From: Caballeronia sp. SBC1
GTDB taxonomy: Bacteria > Pseudomonadota > Gammaproteobacteria > Burkholderiales > Burkholderiaceae
NCBI RefSeq assembly: GCF_011493005.1
Contig: NZ_CP049156.1
Location: forward strand, 1,426,001 to 1,490,000
Length of the DNA stretch: 64,000 bases
Reading direction: 5' to 3'
Under the pieces are notes generated by a model. It was not told where the DNA came from and searched no databases. It saw only the letters and a list, made by a program, of their open reading frames with translations. Positions 27,896 to 37,195 of this stretch are shown piece after piece (within the stretch, counting starts at the first letter, position 1; each line of letters opens with the position of its first letter). The position numbers and the translations under genes are program-made.

Positions 27896-29608
27896 ATGCG
27901 CAAACTTCGCTCGCAACAATGGTTCGGTACCCACGGCAAAGATGGTTTCATTCATCGCTCGTGGATGAAAAATCAGGGCATTCCCCACGACAATTTCGAT
28001 GGCCGTCCGGTGATCGGCATCTGCAACACCTGGTCGGAACTGACGCCTTGCAACGCCCATTTTCGCGAGCTGGCCGAATACGTGAAACGTGGTGTTCGCG
28101 AGGCGGGCGGACTGCCGCTCGAATTCCCTGTGATGTCCCTCGGCGAGTCGAACCTGAGACCGACCGCCATGCTGTTTCGCAATCTCGCGTCCATGGATGT
28201 TGAGGAATCAATTCGCGGCAACCCGCTTGACGGCGTGATCCTGCTTGTCGGCTGCGACAAGACCACGCCTGCGTTGCTGATGGGCGCGGCATCGTGCAAC
28301 CTGCCCGCGCTCGCCGTGTCTGGCGGACCGATGTTGAACGGCCGGTATCGCGGCAAGCCAATCGGATCGGGCACCGGAGTTTGGCAGATGTCGGAGGAAG
28401 TGCGGGCGGGCACGATGACGCAAGAGGAATTCACTGAAGCCGAGTCGTGCATGAACCGTTCACGAGGACATTGCATGACGATGGGCACGGCCTCTACCAT
28501 GGCGTCGATGGTCGAAGCGCTCGGCATGGGCTTACCGCATAACGCGGCCATTCCCGCCGTCGATGCACGGCGTCAGGTACTCGCGCATATGGCAGGCCGG
28601 CGTATTGTCGACATGGTGCACGAAGACCTCACAATGGACCGTATTCTCACGCGCGAAGCCTTCGAGAACGCAATCCGTACCAATGCGGCGATTGGCGGAT
28701 CGACGAACGCGGTGGTGCATCTGATCGCACTCGCCAAGCGCATTGGCGTGCCGTTGACGCTCGACGATTGGGAGCTGGGTTCGGACGTGCCGTGCCTCGT
28801 GAACCTCCAGCCATCGGGCGAATATCTGATGGAGGACTTCTACTACGCCGGCGGCTTGCCAGCCGTGTTGAAGCAGCTTGGCGAACAGGGTTTGCTGCAC
28901 AAGGACGCGCTGACCGTGAACGGCAAGACGATCTGGGACAACGTGTCCAGCGCCCGCAATGACGACGAGAAGGTCATCACGCTGTTTGACACGCCATTCA
29001 AGCCGAAGGCCGGTATCGCCGTGCTGAGGGGAAATCTCGCGCCGAACGGCGCCGTGATCAAACCATCGGCGGCAACACAACATTTGCTCAAACATCGCGG
29101 CCGCGCGGTCGTGTTCGAAACCGTGGAGGAGTTGCACGCGAAAGTGGACGACGAAACGCTCGATATCGACGAGCACTGCGTCATGGTGTTAAAGGGTGCG
29201 GGGCCGAAGGGCTATCCGGGGTTCGCCGAAGTCGGCAACATGCCGCTGCCGAAAAAAGTGCTGCAAAAGGGCATTACGGACATGGTTCGCATCTCGGATG
29301 GCCGGATGAGCGGCACCGCGTACGGCACGGTCGTGTTGCATGTGTCGCCTGAAGCGGCAGCGGGCGGTCCGCTCGCGCTCGTGCAGACCGGCGACATGAT
29401 CGAACTCGATGTCGAGGCGCGCCGCCTGCATCTCGAAGTATCCGATGATGAACTCGAGCGCCGGCGTGCTTTGTGGTCCAAGCCGGCGTCGCCACTGCGC
29501 GGTTATGTGAAGCTCTATGTCGATCACGTGCTGCAGGCGGACCAGGGCGCGGACCTCGATTTCCTGGTCGGCGCGAGCGGCGCACCCGTGCCGCGCGATT
29601 CTCACTGA
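27896..29608 (+). CDS. IlvD/Edd-family sugar-acid dehydratase (L-arabonate/pentonate type)
   Basis: 570 residues. Dehydrates an aldonic acid to its 2-keto-3-deoxy form. Three cluster cysteines are seen at 52 (TPCN), 120 (VGCDKT) and 193 (GHCMTMG); their 68- and 73-residue spacing agrees with the [2Fe-2S] pentonate dehydratases. The C-terminal RISDGRMSGTAYG gives the catalytic Ser. ATG at 27896 follows CAGGAGAC. It is not the biosynthetic IlvD, which has a different cluster set and would sit with branched-chain genes. The exact substrate (L-arabonate, D-xylonate, D-fuconate or other) is not fixed by sequence. Confidence 0.88.
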   Translation: MRKLRSQQWFGTHGKDGFIHRSWMKNQGIPHDNFDGRPVIGICNTWSELTPCNAHFRELAEYVKRGVREAGGLPLEFPVMSLGESNLRPTAMLFRNLASMDVEESIRGNPLDGVILLVGCDKTTPALLMGAASCNLPALAVSGGPMLNGRYRGKPIGSGTGVWQMSEEVRAGTMTQEEFTEAESCMNRSRGHCMTMGTASTMASMVEALGMGLPHNAAIPAVDARRQVLAHMAGRRIVDMVHEDLTMDRILTREAFENAIRTNAAIGGSTNAVVHLIALAKRIGVPLTLDDWELGSDVPCLVNLQPSGEYLMEDFYYAGGLPAVLKQLGEQGLLHKDALTVNGKTIWDNVSSARNDDEKVITLFDTPFKPKAGIAVLRGNLAPNGAVIKPSAATQHLLKHRGRAVVFETVEELHAKVDDETLDIDEHCVMVLKGAGPKGYPGFAEVGNMPLPKKVLQKGITDMVRISDGRMSGTAYGTVVLHVSPEAAAGGPLALVQTGDMIELDVEARRLHLEVSDDELERRRALWSKPASPLRGYVKLYVDHVLQADQGADLDFLVGASGAPVPRDSH

Positions 29609-29633
29609 CCATTGAAGATCAGGCCCGACGCAT

Positions 29634-30548
29634 ATGACTTTGAAGAATGACTATTCGCCCGCCGGCATCTGGCCGGTCCTCTACGCCTATTTCGATGAAC
29701 ACAACCAGCTTGATCGTGAGGCCATGCGTGTGCAGGTCGAGCGGACCATTGCTGCGGGTGCCCCTGGCATCGTGATACTTGGTCTTGCAACCGAGGTGCA
29801 GCGGTTGTCGCGCACTGAGCGTGAGCTGCTTGTGAACTGGGCGCGCGAGGACATTGGATCTCGCGTACCGTTGGCGGTTACCGTCACCGGCGACACAATC
29901 CTGGAGCAGACCGAATTCGGCAACTGGGCTGTGGCGCACGGTGCGCAATGGCTGATCTTGCAACCGCCCTCAACGCGCACTGAGCAAGAACGCTTCTACT
30001 TCGATTTCTTCGCCGGCGTAATGAACGGTTTGGCCGACGCGGCCGGTGCGGGCATTCAAAACGCACCCGAGTATCTGGGTGTCGGCTTGTCGCCGGAAGC
30101 GCTCGCCGAACTAGCGCAGCAATGTCCGAACTTCCGCTGGCTGAAAGGCGAGGGCGCGGCGACGGTATTGCGTACGACCATCGGCTGCCTGGCTGCGGCC
30201 GGCAGCACAATGCCTGTGTTTAACGGACGCGGCGGCCAGGAGTTGCTCGACAACCTGCGCGCCGGCTGCGCTGGCATGATCGTCGCGCCGGATAGCTTCG
30301 ATCATCAGATCGAAATCTATCGGGAATTCGCGCACGATCCGACCACGGCGCAGCGGCATTATGAGGACGTGCTGCCGGCGATTGTTTTCGTGATGCAGTC
30401 GCTCGATGCGCTCACCTGTTATGGCAAGCGCATCGCGGCATGGCGAATGGGGTTTGAGGTCAGGCACGATCGCGGGATTGTGCCGAGTGCATTCGGTCTG
30501 GAGTGTGCACGGCGATTCGCCGATAGCCTCGGGCCTTACGCGGGTTAA
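29634..30548 (+). CDS. DapA/NAL-family lyase or dehydratase of sugar-acid catabolism
   Basis: 304-residue class I (Schiff-base) TIM-barrel protein. The Lys is K171 in NFRWLKGEGAA. The usual GTTGE motif is replaced by GLATE (50-54), and the catalytic Tyr of the YNxP loop by Gln142 in IQNAPEYLG, so it is not a true dihydrodipicolinate synthase. With the pentonate dehydratase 25 bases upstream it probably acts on 2-keto-3-deoxy-pentonate, as aldolase or as second dehydratase. ATG at 29634. It converges with cls, seven bases between stops. Confidence 0.82.
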   Translation: MTLKNDYSPAGIWPVLYAYFDEHNQLDREAMRVQVERTIAAGAPGIVILGLATEVQRLSRTERELLVNWAREDIGSRVPLAVTVTGDTILEQTEFGNWAVAHGAQWLILQPPSTRTEQERFYFDFFAGVMNGLADAAGAGIQNAPEYLGVGLSPEALAELAQQCPNFRWLKGEGAATVLRTTIGCLAAAGSTMPVFNGRGGQELLDNLRAGCAGMIVAPDSFDHQIEIYREFAHDPTTAQRHYEDVLPAIVFVMQSLDALTCYGKRIAAWRMGFEVRHDRGIVPSAFGLECARRFADSLGPYAG

Positions 30549-30555
30549 AACCGCG

Positions 30556-32019
30556 TCAAAGAATCGGTGAAAACAGGCGCGCGACGTGCATCGCCATGCG
30601 GCGCCACGCGGGGGCGCCGAGATAGTCGTCGCGGCTGATTTCCCACGATTGCGCGAAGTCGTCGAGCAGCATTTTCTCGACTTCGCTGGCAAAACCCCGG
30701 TCCACGGTCAGGACCATGATCTCGAAGTTGAGACGAAACGAGCGGTTGTCGAGATTCGCGCTGCCAATGGCGGCGGACATGTCGTCCACCAGCACAACCT
30801 TCTGATGCAGGAAGCCCGGGCGATATCGAAAGATTTTCACGCCTGCTAGCAGCGCATCGTAGGCATAGAGTTTTGACGCCGCGAACACCACGCGATGATC
30901 GCGGCGGCTCGGAATCAGGATGCGCACGTCCACGCCGCGCAAGACGGCGAGCCGCAGCGCGGAGAACACGGCTTCGTCGGGGATGAGATACGGCGTCGTG
31001 ATCCAGATACGCGAACGCGCCGCGTTGATCGCCTCGACGAAAAACAGCGAGCAGGTTTCCTGATGGTCGGCGGGGCCGCTCGCGAGGATGAGGCAACTCA
31101 TGTCGTCCGTTGATGTTTTCGACGCTTCCACTTCCGGAATGCGTTGCGTCGCCCAGTACCAGTCTTCAATAAACACGAACTGGATGCTGGCGACCGCCGG
31201 ACCGCGCACTTCAATGTGGGTATCGCGCCATGGCGACAAACGCGGATTCGCGCCGAGATATTCCACACCCACGTTGTGACCGCCGACGAATGCGCATTCA
31301 CCGTCAACAACCACGATCTTTCGATGATTACGGAAGTTGATCTGGAAGCGATTGACGAACTTGCGCTTGGTCGCGAACGGATGCGTTTGCACGCCGCCTG
31401 CGCGCAAGGTGTTGACATAGCGTTTGGGCAAATCAAAGCTGCCGATGCTGTCGTAGAGAAAATAAACGCGCACGCCTTGCTGCGCTTTCCTGATCAGCAG
31501 GTCTTTCAGCTTATTGCCGAGATCATCGTCGCGGACGATGAAGAACTGCACGATCACATAGACGTTCGCCGCGTCGATAGCTTTGAAGATTGCATCGAAC
31601 GTGGCGTCGCCGTTGATCAGCACGCGCACCGAATTGCCGCGCAAAAACGGCATGCCGCTCAAGCGCGTCAATGCGCGTATGGTCGGATGGCCCAGATACT
31701 CCGCGGGGTCCCCCGCTGCCGCGCCGCGCAGACGGGCGGCTTCATCGGGAAAATTCCATTCTGTCGGGTGCGCGCTCTTGCGCAGGATCTCGTTTTCCAG
31801 TCGGCGCGCGTCAATGTAGCCGGCGAATTTGCTGCGCCCGAGGAAAAGATACGGGATCAGCGTGAAGTACGGCATGGCTACAAGCGACACGGCCCACGCG
31901 ACCGCGCCTTGCGATGTGCGCGTGTTGAGCACCGCGTGGCATGCGGCGGCCGCGCCCAGCAAATGGGCGACCATTACAAACGTGCCGAGATGAAGCCAGT
32001 CCTGCCACTCGAAGTGCAT
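30556..32019 (-). CDS. cls: Cardiolipin synthase (phospholipase D family)
   Basis: 487 residues. Inner-membrane enzyme that joins two phosphatidylglycerols into cardiolipin. Two N-terminal helices (about 10-32 and 38-60) anchor it. Two HKD motifs follow: NHRKIVVVDG and LHQKVVLVDD, each with the downstream Gly/Asn (VGGHN, IGSANLDNRS). The E. coli family has ClsA/B/C; the N-terminal membrane pair favours ClsA. It starts 33 bases after prmB and could be the last gene of the dap-prmB transcript. Confidence 0.93.
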   Translation of the reverse strand: MHFEWQDWLHLGTFVMVAHLLGAAAACHAVLNTRTSQGAVAWAVSLVAMPYFTLIPYLFLGRSKFAGYIDARRLENEILRKSAHPTEWNFPDEAARLRGAAAGDPAEYLGHPTIRALTRLSGMPFLRGNSVRVLINGDATFDAIFKAIDAANVYVIVQFFIVRDDDLGNKLKDLLIRKAQQGVRVYFLYDSIGSFDLPKRYVNTLRAGGVQTHPFATKRKFVNRFQINFRNHRKIVVVDGECAFVGGHNVGVEYLGANPRLSPWRDTHIEVRGPAVASIQFVFIEDWYWATQRIPEVEASKTSTDDMSCLILASGPADHQETCSLFFVEAINAARSRIWITTPYLIPDEAVFSALRLAVLRGVDVRILIPSRRDHRVVFAASKLYAYDALLAGVKIFRYRPGFLHQKVVLVDDMSAAIGSANLDNRSFRLNFEIMVLTVDRGFASEVEKMLLDDFAQSWEISRDDYLGAPAWRRMAMHVARLFSPIL

Positions 32020-32052
32020 GTACGCGGTGCCTGGAAGTCGAGAGTTGCGCCG

Positions 32053-32937
32053 TCAGCCCGGCAAGTCGGCTGCCTGAATGAGAAACACGTTGTCGTCGCC
32101 GGCGCTGGTCGAGAGCCAGACAATGTCGAGGCCGCCGAGCGTAGCTTCCACGTTGGCCCGTTCGTTGCCGATTTCGACGACCAGCACGCCGTCTTCGGTC
32201 AGCCACTTGCGCGCTTCACCCACGATCCGCTTCACGATGTCCATACCGTCCGCGCCGCCCGCGAGTGCGAGTTCCGGCTCGTGGCGGTATTCAGCGGGCA
32301 GCGTCTGCATAGCCAGCGCGTTGACGTACGGCGGATTTGTGATGATGACTTCGTAGCGGCCAACGGGCAGCGGCGCGAACAGATCGCCCTCATACAACGC
32401 GACGCGCGAATCCAGGTCGTAGTCGTCCACGTTCCGATGCGCGACTTCCAGCGCGGTCGCGGAGATATCGACCGCGTCAATGTCGGCATTCTGGAACGCC
32501 TGCGCCGCGAGAATCGCGAGGCAGCCGGAGCCCGTGCAGAGTTCCAGCACGCGCGACACTTCGTCGGGGTCCTGCACATAGGGCTGCAAGCCATCCTGCA
32601 GCAACTCGCCGATAAACGAACGCGGCACGATCACACGCTCATCCACGTAGAAACGGTGGCCGTGCATCCACGCTTCGTTCGTGATGTACGCCGCCGGTAC
32701 ACGATCCGTCGCGCGGCGCTCGATCACTTTCATGATGGCATCAATTTCGGTATCCAGCAGGCGTGCGTCGAGGAACGGATCGAGGGTGTCGAGCGGCAAG
32801 TGCAGGGTATGCAGCACGAGGTACGCGGCTTCATCGAAAGCATTCGATGAACCGTGGCCAAATGACAAGTCTGCCTCTGTAAAACGCGACACGGCAAAAC
32901 GCAGCAGATCGCGAACGGTGGTGAAGGGAAGCGCCAT
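32053..32937 (-). CDS. prmB: Ribosomal protein L3 N5-glutamine methyltransferase
   Basis: 294 residues. SAM-dependent methylation of a Gln on L3 during 50S assembly. SAM site ELCTGSGCLAILAA and the catalytic NPPYV, continued by the PrmB-type loop LPAEYRHEPELAL (PrmC differs here). ATG at 32937 follows AAGGAGCC; an earlier in-frame start would overlap dapE. It follows dapE by 28 bases. Confidence 0.93.
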   Translation of the reverse strand: MALPFTTVRDLLRFAVSRFTEADLSFGHGSSNAFDEAAYLVLHTLHLPLDTLDPFLDARLLDTEIDAIMKVIERRATDRVPAAYITNEAWMHGHRFYVDERVIVPRSFIGELLQDGLQPYVQDPDEVSRVLELCTGSGCLAILAAQAFQNADIDAVDISATALEVAHRNVDDYDLDSRVALYEGDLFAPLPVGRYEVIITNPPYVNALAMQTLPAEYRHEPELALAGGADGMDIVKRIVGEARKWLTEDGVLVVEIGNERANVEATLGGLDIVWLSTSAGDDNVFLIQAADLPG

Positions 32938-32965
32938 CGCAGGCTCCTTATAAGAGTGAGTCGGA

Positions 32966-34120
<1,155 letters not shown>

Positions 34121-34125
34121 TCAAT

Positions 34126-34150
34126 AAAAATGCCGGCGCGGCGGCCGGCA
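34126..34150 (-). terminator. Intrinsic terminator or attenuator just before dapE
   Basis: On the minus strand TGCCGGC, loop CGCCGC, GCCGGCA is followed by TTTTTATT. It lies in the 114-base gap between the arsC-like gene and dapE, and its T run ends 20 bases before the dapE ATG. It would stop dapC-dapD transcripts before dapE unless read through. Confidence 0.75.
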
Positions 34151-34219
34151 GGGATCAAGATTCGCGCGTCTTTTATAAGGGGGCACGCGATGCTGCGCTT
34201 AAAGCCTAAAGCTCAAACC

Positions 34220-34582
34220 TTAAACGAACAGCGTTTCGTACTTCTCAGCATCGAAACCGAGTGATTTCACACGGCCGTTGACCACGAGCACGGGCCGCTT
34301 GATGATCGACGGCTTGTGGATCATCAACGCGATCGCGCCGGCCGTGGAGCCGGCTTCGTCCTTGTAGGTGTCCGACAGACCGCGCCAGGTCGTGCCGCGC
34401 CGATTGATCAGTTCGTCGAGCGTGACGTCCTTCAGCCAGTCCTGCAACAAGGCCGTCGATACCCCGGCTTTCTTGAAGTCATAGAATTCGAACGGCACGT
34501 CATGTTCTTCCAGCCACACGCGCGCTTTTCTCACGGTGTCGCAATTCGGAATTCCATACACGACGATCTTTTTCGCGGCCAT
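34220..34582 (-). CDS. ArsC/Spx-like reductase fold protein (YffB type)
   Basis: 120 residues of thioredoxin-like fold. One Cys in the N-terminal loop (GIPNCDTVRKAR) and the cis-Pro-type segment IKRPVLV define the ArsC/YffB group. It lacks the extra cysteines of true arsenate reductases, so arsenate reduction is doubtful. YffB-like genes also sit beside dapE in enterobacteria, so the link to DAP synthesis is old, but its role there is not known. Four-base spacer from dapD. Transcribed within the dap operon. Confidence 0.88.
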   Translation of the reverse strand: MAAKKIVVYGIPNCDTVRKARVWLEEHDVPFEFYDFKKAGVSTALLQDWLKDVTLDELINRRGTTWRGLSDTYKDEAGSTAGAIALMIHKPSIIKRPVLVVNGRVKSLGFDAEKYETLFV

Positions 34583-34585
34583 GGA

Positions 34586-35413
34586 TCAATCGCCTCGCAG
34601 CAACTCGTTCAGGCCGACCTTGGCGCGCGTTTTCGCGTCCACCTTCTTCACGATCACCGCGCAGTACAGGCTGTGCGAACCGTCCTTCGAAGGCAGGTTG
34701 CCCGCCACCACCACCGAGCCCGCCGGAATGCGGCCATACGTGACCGAACCCGTTTCGCGGTCATAAATCTTGGTGCTTTGACCGAGATACACGCCCATGG
34801 AGATGACCGAGTTCTCTTCCACGATCACGCCTTCCACCACTTCCGAACGCGCGCCAATGAAGCAGTTATCTTCGATGATCACCGGGTTTGCCTGCAGCGG
34901 TTCCAGCACGCCGCCAATGCCCACTCCGCCCGACAAATGCACGTTCTTGCCGATCTGCGCACATGAACCGACGGTGGCCCAGGTATCGACCATCGTGCCT
35001 TCATCAACATAAGCGCCGATGTTCGTATACGACGGCATCAACACAACGTTTTTAGCGATAAACGCACCGCGGCGCGCAATGGCCGGAGGCACGACGCGAA
35101 AGCCGCCCGCAGCGAAATCTTCAGCGGTGTAATTGGCGAACTTCGACGGCACTTTGTCGTAGAACTGGCTGTATCCGCCAGCCGGCATGGGCGCGTTGTC
35201 TTCCAGGCGGAACGACAGCAATACCGCTTTCTTCAGCCATTGATTGACCACCCATTCGCCGTCCCGTTTCTCGGCGACGCGCAACTGGCCTTTGTCGAGT
35301 TGCTCGATGGCGTGAGCGACGGCGTCGCGCACCTCGGCCGGGGCGGCTTTCGGCGACAGCTCGGCACGGTTGTCCCAGGCGGTATCGATGATCTGCTGAA
35401 GTTGTTGCGACAT
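34586..35413 (-). CDS. dapD: Tetrahydrodipicolinate N-succinyltransferase
   Basis: 275 residues. Transfers succinyl from succinyl-CoA to tetrahydrodipicolinate in the succinylase branch of DAP synthesis. An N-terminal helical domain of about 95 residues precedes a left-handed beta helix of hexapeptide repeats ([34 protein letters not shown]). Length equals E. coli DapD (274). It starts 27 bases after dapC. Confidence 0.96.
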   Translation of the reverse strand: MSQQLQQIIDTAWDNRAELSPKAAPAEVRDAVAHAIEQLDKGQLRVAEKRDGEWVVNQWLKKAVLLSFRLEDNAPMPAGGYSQFYDKVPSKFANYTAEDFAAGGFRVVPPAIARRGAFIAKNVVLMPSYTNIGAYVDEGTMVDTWATVGSCAQIGKNVHLSGGVGIGGVLEPLQANPVIIEDNCFIGARSEVVEGVIVEENSVISMGVYLGQSTKIYDRETGSVTYGRIPAGSVVVAGNLPSKDGSHSLYCAVIVKKVDAKTRAKVGLNELLRGD

Positions 35414-35440
35414 GGTCGTGACTTAAGTGAGTGCTGCGAT

Positions 35441-36691
35441 TTAAGGAGGGGTTACTGTGCCAGCCGACGCTGCGTGAGCGTGCTGTATAAGCGTGCTGCA
35501 AAATTCGACGATACGCCGTGCACCTTCCACACATTCGTCGACATCGGCGACCAGCGCAATGCGAATGAAGCCGCTGCCGGGATTCGTGCCGTGGGCGTCT
35601 CTTGCCAAGTACGAGCCTGGCAAAACCGTCACATTATAGTCGGCGTAAAGGCGGGCAGCGAACTCGGTGTCGGACAGGCCGGTGCGCGCCACGTTCGCCC
35701 ACAGATAGAAAGCGGCGTCTGGCAGACGGACGTCGAGCACCTCGGCGAGCATGGGGGTGACGGTCGTGAATTTCTTCAAGTACAGCGCGCGGTTGTCGCG
35801 CACATGCGCTTCGTCTTTCCAGGCAACGACGCTCGCCGCCTGGAACATGGGCGAGAGCGCTGCGCCATGATAGGTGCGGTAGAGCAGGAATTGCTTGAGT
35901 ATCGACGCATCCCCGGCGACAAAACCCGAGCGCATGCCGGGCACGTTCGAGCGCTTGGACAAGCTCGACAGCATCACCAGCCGTTCGAAACCGCGACCCA
36001 GCTTGTGCGCGGCTTCCAGTCCGCCCAGCGGAGGCGTGGCTTCGTTGAAATAGATCTCGGAATAGCATTCATCGGAGGCGATCACGAAGCCATGCCGATC
36101 CGAGAGCGCGAATAGCTCGCGCCAGTCGTCGAGCGTCAGCACGGCGCCGGTCGGGTTGCCCGGCGAGCAGACGTAGAGCAATTGGGTGCGAGCCCAGACG
36201 GCGTCGGGGACGGCTGCGTAATCACAGGCGAAGTTGCGCGCCGGATTGCTGTTCACGAAGTACGGTTCGGCGCCGGCCAGCAGCGCTGCGCCTTCGTAGA
36301 TCTGATAGAACGGATTCGGGCAGACGACAACGGGCGCCTCGCTGGTGCTGCGGCTGTCGATCACTGTCTGGGCGAGCGAAAAAAGTGCTTCGCGCGAGCC
36401 GGAAACCGGCAGGACTTCCGTGGCCGCGTTGACGGCGGGCAGGCCGTATCGCTGTTTCGTCCAGTCAGCAATGGCTTGACGCAACGGCTCGCTGCCGGCG
36501 GTGGCCGGATAGGACGCGAGGCCGGACATCGCATTCACGACTGCCTCGCGGATCAGCGTCGGCGTTGCGTGTTTCGGCTCGCCTATACCGAAGCTGATCG
36601 GTGCCAGATCCGCGCGCGGCGTGACGCCTTTGAATAGCGCACGCAGCTTTTCGAATGGATACGGCTGAAGTTTCTGGAGAAGTGGATTCAC
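35441..36691 (-). CDS. dapC: Succinyldiaminopimelate transaminase
   Basis: 416 residues. PLP aminotransferase making N-succinyl-LL-DAP. The PLP Lys is in SSLSKRSNVPGMRSGF, the Asp/Tyr pair in SDECYSEIYF, and the phosphate site in SGSREALFSL. I chose the GTG at 36691 (NPLLQKLQPYPFEKLR), the family N-terminus; the frame stays open far upstream without homologous sequence. First gene of dapC-dapD-arsC-like-(terminator)-dapE-prmB. Divergent from smc across 504 bases. Confidence 0.92.
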   Translation of the reverse strand: MNPLLQKLQPYPFEKLRALFKGVTPRADLAPISFGIGEPKHATPTLIREAVVNAMSGLASYPATAGSEPLRQAIADWTKQRYGLPAVNAATEVLPVSGSREALFSLAQTVIDSRSTSEAPVVVCPNPFYQIYEGAALLAGAEPYFVNSNPARNFACDYAAVPDAVWARTQLLYVCSPGNPTGAVLTLDDWRELFALSDRHGFVIASDECYSEIYFNEATPPLGGLEAAHKLGRGFERLVMLSSLSKRSNVPGMRSGFVAGDASILKQFLLYRTYHGAALSPMFQAASVVAWKDEAHVRDNRALYLKKFTTVTPMLAEVLDVRLPDAAFYLWANVARTGLSDTEFAARLYADYNVTVLPGSYLARDAHGTNPGSGFIRIALVADVDECVEGARRIVEFCSTLIQHAHAASAGTVTPP

Positions 36692-37195
36692 GGCGAAGTC
36701 GGGTGCGGACAATGAAACGACAAGGCTCGGATTATAGCTCCCTCCCAGCCCCAGGTTGGGTTTGCTGGCGCGTTGAGGAAGGTTTGCCGGGGCCCAGGGG
36801 GCCGCTTCCGCAGTGCGCCGCCGATGGACTACTGCCACCGCCGGCAAGCCGAAATCGACCGGCATCGACCCCTGCAGAACCCCGACCCGCCGACCGTTGC
36901 GAGCAAAAACCCCCGTGTCAGCAAACCAAAAGAATTCAAGACTGGCGATGGTATGATTGTCACCGTTCGCCGGGTTGCATGCTCGCGGTGGGTTATAGAG
37001 GTTATATAAGCCGTCGAGCAACAGGACCACGGGTTGCGTGCCGTCGCTTCGTATCGAGCTTTGATTCGACGGGGTTCAACCCACCGCCCGAGCGTTTTCG
37101 ACCGGCGTTAGTCGTTATCTCCTGCCGCACAAGCATCACGGCTCGGAGGCCCGCCGGCCCGTTCTCCCGAATTCTTTTCAATCAGCGATATCGCC
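36692..37195. other. Divergent dapC-smc spacer
   Basis: 504 bases with no gene that I can support; open frames here are short or are overhangs of dapC. It should hold both promoters. A TTATATAA at 37003-37010, within GGTTATATAAGCC, is the best AT-rich promoter-like site. No -35 partner is clear. Confidence 0.4.

Noticed and set aside
27896..29608. ilvD of branched-chain amino acid synthesis
   Set aside because: Cysteine spacing and the GntR/lyase context fit pentonate dehydratases instead.
29634..30548. dapA (dihydrodipicolinate synthase) completing the nearby dap set
   Set aside because: The catalytic Tyr and Thr motifs are missing, the gene is on the opposite strand, and it is coupled to a sugar-acid dehydratase.
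34220..34582. Arsenate reductase
   Set aside because: Only one Cys and a YffB/Spx-type sequence; no ars genes nearby.
36773..37009. Possible 78-residue gene in the dapC-smc spacer
   Set aside because: No ribosome site, no family resemblance, and it crosses the likely promoter region.
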